A stretch of 34,990 bases of DNA, taken from NCBI GenBank assembly GCA_900544405.1, contig UQVA01000021.1, positions 1-34,990 on the forward strand, read 5' to 3'. Source of the DNA: an uncultured Eubacteriales bacterium. Its GTDB lineage: Bacteria > Bacillota > Clostridia > Oscillospirales > Oscillospiraceae. Of the stretch, positions 29,753-34,990 are shown piece after piece. The position numbers were made by a program, and so were the translations under genes. Numbering within the stretch: the stretch's first letter is position 1; every line of letters begins with the position of its first letter. The notes under the pieces were generated by a model that was not told the DNA's origin, made no database searches, and saw only the letters and a program-made list of their open reading frames with translations.

Positions 29753-30193
29753 ATGTATTCGATCGGACAGGTGGCGGAGATGTTCGGAATGCCCATCTCT
29801 ACGCTGCGCTATTATGACAAACAAGGACTTTTTCCGAATATGGAACGGGTATCCGGTATCCGTAAGTTCAGTGGAACCGAGATTGAGGCGCTTCGGGTTA
29901 TTGAGTGCCTGAAAAAGGCAGGAATGGAGATTCGGGATATCAAGCAGTTCATGGATTGGTGTAAAGAGGGTCCTGCCACATATCCGCAGCGAAAGGAATT
30001 GTTTGAAACGCAGAAGGCGCATATGGAGGAGGAGATCACACGGATGAGCCGCACTCTGGATATGCTGAAATTCAAATGCTGGTACTATGAACAGGCAATC
30101 CGAGACGGAAATAAGGAAAAACTCGCCGCCATGATTCCCGATGAGTTGCCGAAGGACATCCGTGCAATCTACGACAGCTCCCACGAAAAATAA
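29753..30193 (+). CDS. MerR-family regulator (AdhR-like)
   Basis: 146 residues. The winged HTH starts MYSIGQVAEMFGMPISTLRY with the family YYDKQGLFP and R-SGIRKFS segments, then a coiled-coil dimer helix (residues about 80-115, EEITRMSRTLDMLKFKCWYYEQA) with a single Cys in it. The short effector end resembles AdhR/YraB-type regulators that sense aldehydes or electrophiles through cysteine. ATG at 29753 with GGAG 8-9 bases before; an upstream in-frame ATG lacks a ribosome site. Divergent from the reductase/CMD operon it probably activates. Confidence 0.88.
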   Translation: MYSIGQVAEMFGMPISTLRYYDKQGLFPNMERVSGIRKFSGTEIEALRVIECLKKAGMEIRDIKQFMDWCKEGPATYPQRKELFETQKAHMEEEITRMSRTLDMLKFKCWYYEQAIRDGNKEKLAAMIPDELPKDIRAIYDSSHEK

Positions 30194-30241
30194 CACTCTC
30201 CTGCACCTGCATGGTAATTGAAGGGCAGCACAAGAATGTAT

Positions 30242-30352
30242 TGCACCACCCCTAAAGCTGTGGTTGCACCCCCACAAATCGAGAACTGCCCCCCTCCAAA
30301 CCGTAATTGCACCCCCTTGACGGGTTTCTATCAAAATTAGAGTCATTTGCCA
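30242..30352 (+). repeat. TGCACCCCC iterons and 64-bp direct repeat, copy 2
   Basis: Four related units at about 30242, 30265, 30286 and 30308 (22-bp period; the third is CTGCCCCCC), ending with the 64-bp segment 30289-30352 that matches 27983-28046 except for one base (TTGACGGG against TTAACGGG). Right border of the MerR module. Confidence 0.75.
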
Positions 30353-30353
30353 G

Positions 30354-30395
30354 AAAGAAACGGCAATGCTCGCCAGAGAATTGCCGTTTCTTTTT
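30354..30395. terminator. Long hairpin terminator
   Basis: AAAGAAACGGCAAT / ATTGCCGTTTCTTT, 14-bp stem, 12-nt loop, T5 on the plus strand. It starts two bases after the 64-bp repeat ends. A further copy of GAATTGCCGTTTC follows at 30430-30442. Confidence 0.75.
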
Positions 30396-30405
30396 GTTCT
30401 CTTCT

Positions 30406-30459
30406 CTTTTCTCTCTTCCCTCTTCTCTCGAATTGCCGTTTCCAGATAAGAGAGAAAAG
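30406..30459. repeat. Polypyrimidine/polypurine inverted repeat
   Basis: CTTTTCTCTCTT (30406-30417) and AAGAGAGAAAAG (30448-30459) are perfect inverted arms within an almost pure pyrimidine-then-purine tract. No gene is visible from 30194 to 30681; this tract, the repeat, the hairpins and the promoter are its only content. Confidence 0.55.
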
Positions 30460-30518
30460 TGAACAGAGAAAAGAAGCGGTATCCGCTTTGCGGATGATTG
30501 GAATTTCACAGGCAGCGC

Positions 30519-30548
30519 AAAGCGGCATCTCCCCCGAGATGCCGCTTT
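30519..30548. terminator. Hairpin with AAAGCGGCATCTC arms, upstream copy
   Basis: AAAGCGGCATCTC / GAGATGCCGCTTT, 13 bp, 4-nt loop. The same 13-bp arms recur on the other side of the membrane-protein gene at 31298-31335. Confidence 0.7.
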
Positions 30549-30591
30549 CCCATCCCTGCCGCATTGCTTCCGGGATGATGCAGATCCTGTC

Positions 30592-30620
30592 TTGACAAAT
30601 CCCGGATTTTCGGGTATGCT
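30592..30620 (+). promoter_or_regulatory. Promoter of the zinc-ribbon membrane protein
   Basis: TTGACA (30592-30597), 17-bp spacer, TATGCT (30615-30620), 61 bp before the ATG. Confidence 0.8.
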
Positions 30621-30681
30621 ATTCTCCGCCTGGGGATGCCTGTCTCCCCGGGCAATTACAGAAAAGAAAGAGAGATACCCC

Positions 30682-31290
30682 ATGAATCCTTTAAACGTAT
30701 TCCAACAGCTCGGCGCGTTCAGCGTCATCGGCGGTGTTCTGGCCGTCATTGCCACGATTCTGGCCTATGTGTTCATCGTCCCTGAAAAATGTCGTGAGAA
30801 GCTCAATGCTTTTGGCAAGTTTCTGCACGATACCTGCAATTTCAAGTACCTGATTGTGGAGAAGATCCTGCAGGCTCTGTACATTTTCTTTACGGCCGAC
30901 ATGATCATCCTCGGTTTCTTCATGCTTTTTGCCGCACCGAAGGACTTCTATGGCGACCGCCACTGGCTGGGCGGCTACGGGATCATGATCATGATCCTGG
31001 GCCCCATTGTGATCCGGCTTGTGTATGAGCTGCTGATGATGGCGGTCCTGCTGCTGAAGAACGTGATCTCCATCAACAACAAGCTCCGCAATCAGAACGG
31101 AGGCAAGGCGCAGGACGGCATTTTCGCAGCTCCGGATATGAGCGCGCTGCGCCAGCAGCTTCGCTCGAAAGCCGTGCGTCCCCAGGGTCCTCAAAATCCG
31201 TCTGCGCCCAACTTCTGCAGCAAGTGCGGTTCGCCGTTGAACGAAGACGGCAAGTGTCCCAACTGTGACAACAGTCAGGACGAGGCTTAA
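30682..31290 (+). CDS. Small membrane protein with C-terminal zinc ribbon, function unknown
   Basis: 202 residues. Three predicted membrane helices at about 12-33, 63-85 and 99-126, a polar linker, and a C-terminal zinc-ribbon CSKC...CPNC (Cys179/182/192/195). I do not recognise the family. Zinc-ribbon-tailed membrane proteins of this size are common in Clostridia. ATG at 30682 follows AAAGAGAG; the longer frame starts inside the promoter. It is monocistronic with its own promoter and framed by two hairpins with identical arms. Confidence 0.75.
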   Translation: MNPLNVFQQLGAFSVIGGVLAVIATILAYVFIVPEKCREKLNAFGKFLHDTCNFKYLIVEKILQALYIFFTADMIILGFFMLFAAPKDFYGDRHWLGGYGIMIMILGPIVIRLVYELLMMAVLLLKNVISINNKLRNQNGGKAQDGIFAAPDMSALRQQLRSKAVRPQGPQNPSAPNFCSKCGSPLNEDGKCPNCDNSQDEA

Positions 31291-31297
31291 ATACAGT

Positions 31298-31335
31298 AAT
31301 CAAAGCGGCATCTCTTTTGAGATGCCGCTTTGATT
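31298..31335. terminator. Bidirectional terminator, downstream copy of the hairpin
   Basis: AATCAAAGCGGCATCTC / GAGATGCCGCTTTGATT, 17-bp stem with TTTT loop, between the convergent membrane-protein and folA genes. The right arm overlaps the folA stop. Confidence 0.85.
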
Positions 31336-31810
31336 ATTTCCGTACGTATCGGATCATTTCGTAGGCAATGCCGTTTTCCTCTCCCCGCTGCAATGTTTCG
31401 ACGGCGGTCCAGTTCGGGTCGGCATCCAGATTCGGGAAAAACGTATCCGACACGGGGGCTGTGTAGACCTTCGTGACGATGGCCTCCCGGCAATAGGGCA
31501 GCATCTGAGCGTACACACTGCCACCGCCGATGACGAACGTATTCTCCGGGGCGTTTTCCGCCGCTTCCTCCGGGCTGCCGCAAAGAACAGCCCCGGGGAT
31601 GGTCCGGTTTTTATCCCGGGTCAGCACCCGGTTCTCCCGGTTGGGCAAGGGCCGCCCGCCGGGGAAATCCGCCAGGGTCCGCCGTCCCACAACGACGCAG
31701 GCCCCTCTGGTCATTTCCCGAAAAAATTTCCGGTCGGCGCTGAGGGCCACCGGCTGGGTGCCATTGGCCCCGATGCCCCAATCGTCATATACCGCAACAA
31801 TGGCTTTCAT
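31334..31810 (-). CDS. folA: Dihydrofolate reductase
   Basis: 158 residues, usual length. MKAIVAVYDDWGIGANG start, RKFFREMTRG, VVVGRRTLADFPG and VIGGGSVYAQMLPYC are the DHFR signatures. Reduces dihydrofolate to tetrahydrofolate with NADPH, regenerating the cofactor consumed by the thymidylate synthase encoded 11 bp upstream. ATG at 31810 with AAGGAGG. Last gene of the DEAD-dprA-thyA-folA operon. It is fairly divergent: the LPW--P substrate loop is replaced by TQPVALSADRK. Confidence 0.92.
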   Translation of the reverse strand: MKAIVAVYDDWGIGANGTQPVALSADRKFFREMTRGACVVVGRRTLADFPGGRPLPNRENRVLTRDKNRTIPGAVLCGSPEEAAENAPENTFVIGGGSVYAQMLPYCREAIVTKVYTAPVSDTFFPNLDADPNWTAVETLQRGEENGIAYEMIRYVRK

Positions 31811-31821
31811 GGTCCGCCTCC

Positions 31822-32652
31822 TTAGATGGCCAGGGGAATCTCAAAATCAAAGGAATGGTACTGATACCCCTCCAGGGTAAAACTGTTCTTGGTGAAGGCG
31901 TAGAAGTCCGTGACGCTCTTATCCATCCGCAGGGTAGGGGCCGGATAGCCCTCCCGGTCCAGCATGGCCTTCACGGCGGGGATATGCCGGTCGTAAATAT
32001 GGCAGTCTGCGATCACATGGACCAGTTCCCCCGCCTCCAGGCCGGACACCTGAGCCATCATGTGGGTCAGCAGGGCATACTGGACCACGTTCCAGTTGTT
32101 GGCGGTGAGCATATCCTGGCTCCGCTGATTCAGAATGGCGTTCAGGGTATGTCCCGTCACATTGAATGTCATGGAATAGGCGCAGGGGTACAGGTTCATC
32201 TCGTGGAGGTCCTGGAAATTATAGATATTCGTCAGGATGCGCCGGGAGGCGGGGTTGTGCTTCAGATCGTACAGCACCCGGTCCACCTGGTCGAAGTCCC
32301 CTTCAGGATAATGGTGCTTCACCCCCAGCTGATAGCCGTAGGCCTTGCCGATGGTCCCGTCCGGGCCGGCCCATTCGTCCCACACATGGCTGCCCAGATC
32401 CGCAATGCGGTTGGATTTCTTCTGCCAGATCCATAAAATCTCATCCAGCGCCGACTTCCAGTAAGTCCGCCGGAGGGTCATAATGGGGAACTCCTCCCGC
32501 AGATCGTACCGGTTCACCACGCCGAATTTCTTGATGGTATGGGCCGGGGTACCGTCCGCCCAATGGGGGCGCACCTGCTCCTCAGCGTCGGAATACCCGT
32601 TTTCCAAAATATCCAGGCAGGTGGCCCGGTAAAGCTCGTCTGCACGGCTCAT
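31822..32652 (-). CDS. thyA: Thymidylate synthase
   Basis: 276 residues. Converts dUMP to dTMP with methylene-tetrahydrofolate. The catalytic Cys157 lies in NLYPCAYSMTF, followed by the phosphate-binding QRSQDM (176-181) and the NNWNVVQYALL dUMP-contact segment; HIYDRHI near 218-224 is the conserved nucleotide contact. ATG at 32652 overlaps the dprA stop by four bases (ATGA). A classical ThyA, so no need for ThyX is implied. Confidence 0.95.
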   Translation of the reverse strand: MSRADELYRATCLDILENGYSDAEEQVRPHWADGTPAHTIKKFGVVNRYDLREEFPIMTLRRTYWKSALDEILWIWQKKSNRIADLGSHVWDEWAGPDGTIGKAYGYQLGVKHHYPEGDFDQVDRVLYDLKHNPASRRILTNIYNFQDLHEMNLYPCAYSMTFNVTGHTLNAILNQRSQDMLTANNWNVVQYALLTHMMAQVSGLEAGELVHVIADCHIYDRHIPAVKAMLDREGYPAPTLRMDKSVTDFYAFTKNSFTLEGYQYHSFDFEIPLAI

Positions 32653-33557
32653 AAAAATTCTCCTTTTCCGTCAAAAAGCGTGGGTTTCCGGCGGCACAGG
32701 GCCTCCAGGTCGGAAAGGCCCGACAGGGAAACGCCCTCGGCCCCCATGGCGTATAATGCCTCCATGGCGGCACTGCCATCCTCAAAGCAGGTCACCGGGG
32801 ACCAGCCCCGGCGCAGATTCTGGGTGGTACCGCTCCAGGTGCCGCCCATTTCCAGGCGGCATTGGGCCACCAGAGTCCCGTCCCCCAGGGCGTGGATGAT
32901 GCGGTTCCGGCTCAAGGCCCGCTGGGCGGAAAAAGGCTCTCCGAAGCCGTCCTCACTGAGGTACAGGCAATTTGGCCGGGGCTCCCATTTTTCCAGTTCG
33001 TCGGCCACCACGCTGATATAGCTGCCGCCCCGGTCCCGGCAGGCCTGCTGGCCGGTGCGGTCCGCCCCACGGGCGTTGCCGGACACAAGCACATAGCCCT
33101 GCTGCGCCGCCTGACGGCCCGCTTCCCGGGCAAAGGCCTCGTTTTCCGGTTCCAGTTCCCGGCTGCCAACCAGGGCGATCATGGGCCGTTCCAGCAAGGC
33201 TTCGTCTCCCCGGAGCCACAGGCACACCGGGGTGTCCAGTCCCAGCCGGGACCGGAGTTTTTCCGGATACCCCGGCGAAATGCGGGTCAACACCCGGCAT
33301 CCTGCCCGGCGGCCCCGACGGAGATAGTCCTCCAGCAGGTCCTCCTGGGCCAGCAAATTCAAAATCAGCCTGGCGTCCTCCGGCCCGTAGCCCAGGGCCT
33401 TCAGGTCCTGTTCGGTCAGGTCCCGGTCCTTGCCGGAAAAGTCTGTGGCCCGAACCCGGTCCCCCAGCCGCCGGATCTGCGCCAGGGTCATGGGTCTGCG
33501 TTCCGGGTCCCCCAAGTGGCTCCCCAGAAGCAGCAGGCCCCGTTCCGGCCCGGTCAA
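32649..33557 (-). CDS. dprA: DprA/Smf-like DNA-processing protein
   Basis: 302 residues. A short N-terminal region (LLLLGSHLGDPERRPMT, then a helix-hairpin-helix-like part) is followed by the Rossmann DprA domain: IALVGSRE, VSGNARGADRTGQQAC, SAQRALSRNRIIHALGDGTLVAQC and GGTWSGTT. The family loads RecA onto incoming single-stranded DNA in transformation. The C-terminal winged domain of long DprA proteins is absent. TTG start at 33557 overlaps the helicase stop (TTGA), with the conserved LLLLGSHLGDPE right after it. A later start would remove conserved sequence. Confidence 0.85.
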   Translation of the reverse strand: MTGPERGLLLLGSHLGDPERRPMTLAQIRRLGDRVRATDFSGKDRDLTEQDLKALGYGPEDARLILNLLAQEDLLEDYLRRGRRAGCRVLTRISPGYPEKLRSRLGLDTPVCLWLRGDEALLERPMIALVGSRELEPENEAFAREAGRQAAQQGYVLVSGNARGADRTGQQACRDRGGSYISVVADELEKWEPRPNCLYLSEDGFGEPFSAQRALSRNRIIHALGDGTLVAQCRLEMGGTWSGTTQNLRRGWSPVTCFEDGSAAMEALYAMGAEGVSLSGLSDLEALCRRKPTLFDGKGEFL

Positions 33558-34759
33558 CGGAGCCGCCGGCGCTTGGATACCGGCACCACCGGTTTGATCT
33601 CTTCCTCGCTCAGGCTGCCGTCGGCGGCAAGCACCATGGGCCGGATGGTATATTGAGAAAATTTCGCAATTTCGTCCAGCTTGGCCTTCTCCGGGAAGTT
33701 GCCCACCAGAGACCAGGCCACGCCCTTCTTTTTGGCACGGCCCGTCCGGCCGATGCGGTGGACATAATATTCGTTTTCTTCGGGAATGTCATAGTTGATG
33801 ACGCAGTCCACGTCGTCCACGTCGATGCCCCGGGAGGCCACATCCGTAGCCACCAGCACGGCCAGCTTGCCCTCCCGATAGCGCTGCATGGTCTTTTCCC
33901 GCTGGCTCTGGCGGATGTCGCCGTGGATGCACTCGCAGTCCAGCCCGGCCCGCTGCAATTCATCGCTGAGCCGCTGGCACATGTGTTTCGTGTTGCAGAA
34001 GATCATCACCCGCTCGAAGTTCTGGGACTGAATGAGCCGCAGGGTGGTCTCGGCTTTTTCCAGAGGCGTCACGGTAAGGCTGTACTGGTCGATGTCCGGC
34101 CGGTCCTCCTGCTTGGGCTCCACAGTGATCTCCACCTCATCCCGCTGGTACATCCAGGAAACGGTCATGACCTCCTGGGAAATGGTGGCAGAGAACAGGC
34201 CCAAATTCCGGCGGTTTTTCACCTTGTCGATGATGCGGGTCACGTCCTTGAAGAAACCCATGTCCAGCATCCGGTCCGCCTCGTCCAGCACCACGGTCTG
34301 GATCTTGTCCAGGCGGATGTTTTTCCGGTTATAATGGTCCATGAGACGGCCGGGGGTGGCCACCACGATCTGGGGATGCTTTTCCAGCTGCTGGACCTGT
34401 CCGCCCAGACCGGCGCCGCCGTAGAGAACGGCCACCCGGATGCCCTGATAGAAGGTCAGCAGGCCCCGCAGCTCATCGCCGATCTGGATGGCCAGCTCCC
34501 GGGTAGGCGCCAAAATCAGCCCCTGCACATCCGGGCAGGAGGCGTCGATATGCTCGATCATGGGGATGCCGAAGGCGAAGGTCTTGCCGGTGCCGGTGGG
34601 GGCCTTGGCGATCACGTCCTTCCATTCCAGGAACGGCGGAATGGCCTCCTGCTGGATGGTGGTGGGATAACCGTAGCCCTTCTTTTCCAGCGCCCGCAGC
34701 ATGGCATCGTTGAGACCCAGATCGGAAAAGGTAATACTTTCTTGCTCCATGGTATTCAT
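33554..34759 (-). CDS. DEAD-box ATP-dependent RNA helicase
   Basis: 401 residues with all core motifs: Q motif GYPTTIQ near 30-36, Walker A APTGTGKT at 53-60, PTRELA, TPGRLMDH, DEAD at 159-162, SAT at 190-192, ATDVASRGID and HRIGRTGR. A basic KRRRLR tail ends the protein; no extra RNA-binding domain follows, so it is a minimal RhlE/CshA-type helicase for RNA remodelling. Start uncertain between ATG 34759 (AAAGGA three bases away) and ATG 34750. First gene of the operon. Confidence 0.92.
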   Translation of the reverse strand: MNTMEQESITFSDLGLNDAMLRALEKKGYGYPTTIQQEAIPPFLEWKDVIAKAPTGTGKTFAFGIPMIEHIDASCPDVQGLILAPTRELAIQIGDELRGLLTFYQGIRVAVLYGGAGLGGQVQQLEKHPQIVVATPGRLMDHYNRKNIRLDKIQTVVLDEADRMLDMGFFKDVTRIIDKVKNRRNLGLFSATISQEVMTVSWMYQRDEVEITVEPKQEDRPDIDQYSLTVTPLEKAETTLRLIQSQNFERVMIFCNTKHMCQRLSDELQRAGLDCECIHGDIRQSQREKTMQRYREGKLAVLVATDVASRGIDVDDVDCVINYDIPEENEYYVHRIGRTGRAKKKGVAWSLVGNFPEKAKLDEIAKFSQYTIRPMVLAADGSLSEEEIKPVVPVSKRRRLR

Positions 34760-34786
34760 TCGTCCTTTGTATTTTCGTTTTCCTCT

Positions 34787-34815
34787 ATTCTATCAGTTTT
34801 TTGACAAATATGCAA
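34787..34815 (-). promoter_or_regulatory. Putative promoter of the helicase-folA operon
   Basis: Minus-strand TTGCAT (34810-34815), 17-bp spacer, TAGAAT (34787-34792), 28 bp upstream of the first ATG. Confidence 0.6.
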
Positions 34816-34937
34816 CCGGGAAAACGTGGGGAACGGGCGGGAGAAAGTCTGATTCTGAATATACGGGCGGCGGCACGCCAGGTTGCAATGACTGGACGTG
34901 ATAAATCGACGCAGAAGCCCGCCGGAACAGAGAAAGA

Positions 34938-34990
34938 GCCTTCCCCTGGGGGAAGGTGGCTGCCCGTCAGGGCAGACGGATGAGGGGCGG
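34938..34990 (+). repeat. REP-like intergenic hairpin repeat, copy 3 (runs to window end)
   Basis: CCTTCCCC/GGGGAAGG hairpin, GTGGC, TGCCC/GGGCA hairpin, then GACGGATGAGGGGCGG. Best-preserved member of the family seen at 18774 and 18957. The 120 bases before it hold nothing recognisable. Confidence 0.65.

Overview
The window looks like a chromosomal segment of a moderately GC-rich gut-type Firmicute (class Clostridia, most like the Oscillospiraceae/Ruminococcaceae). This rests on GC-rich codon use, Shine-Dalgarno (AGGAGG-like) ribosome sites, sigma-A promoters with 17-bp spacers, T/P-rich lipoprotein linkers, YesL-type DUF624 and SBP/permease operons, and intergenic hairpin repeats of the GGAAGGTGGC...GACGGATGAGGGG type. 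The genus cannot be settled from the sequence alone.

Layout. (1) 1-2.2 kb: an ArsB/NhaD-SLC13-type transporter converging on a lipoprotein with a CAP-like C-terminus. (2) 2.2-15.9 kb: a carbohydrate locus, all on the minus strand. Read from its promoter side it holds a LacI-type repressor, an FAD-dependent oxidoreductase, a sugar-binding lipoprotein, two ABC permeases, a DUF624 membrane protein and a ribulokinase-like FGGY kinase. A second promoter with a long hairpin-rich leader then drives a PfkB kinase, an L-sorbose-1-phosphate-reductase-like dehydrogenase, an SGNH hydrolase fused to an unrecognised C-terminal region, and a second FAD oxidoreductase. LacI-type palindromes (TTGGACCGGTCCAA and variants) lie before the binding-protein gene, before lacI, and in the lacI/aldo-keto reductase intergenic region, suggesting one regulon. 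No ABC ATPase and no aldolase are present, so both must be supplied from elsewhere. (3) 16.3-18.7 kb: a ferredoxin-like aldo/keto reductase converging on a second lipoprotein. (4) 18.7-20.0 kb: hairpin repeats, a five-tRNA operon (Val-Asp-Phe-Gly-Cys, minus strand) and a divergent tRNA-Ser. (5) 20.0-30.4 kb: an accessory island. (6) 30.6-34.8 kb: a small zinc-ribbon membrane protein, then a housekeeping operon DEAD-box helicase-dprA-thyA-folA on the minus strand.

The accessory island is the unusual part. Immediately after tRNA-Ser begins a 224-bp segment, with two terminator-like hairpins and 20-bp iterons, that recurs in direct orientation at 28.04-28.27 kb. Between the copies lie a decayed type I restriction specificity (hsdS) fragment and two related TetR-controlled operons pointing toward each other. 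Operon A (plus) is tetR, methyltransferase 1, alpha/beta hydrolase, LCM-type methyltransferase, and the first 38 codons of methyltransferase 2. Operon B (minus) is tetR, methyltransferase 1, methyltransferase 2, HSL-type esterase, a third methyltransferase, and a 3'-truncated ATC-hydrolase-family gene. The two broken genes meet tail to tail at a 16-bp sequence that also occurs in the intact methyltransferase 2. Both tetR genes start at TTG and share the same palindrome over their promoters. Both methyltransferase operons are preceded by GTTAG-N6-CTAAC dyads.

Beside it, a MerR / flavodoxin-family reductase / CMD-cupin module is framed by 64-bp direct repeats (63/64 identical) that carry TGCACCCCC iterons. 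No transposase, integrase or replication gene is visible anywhere in the window. The island therefore looks like a stack of old insertions, or possibly a place where repeats have confused an assembly.
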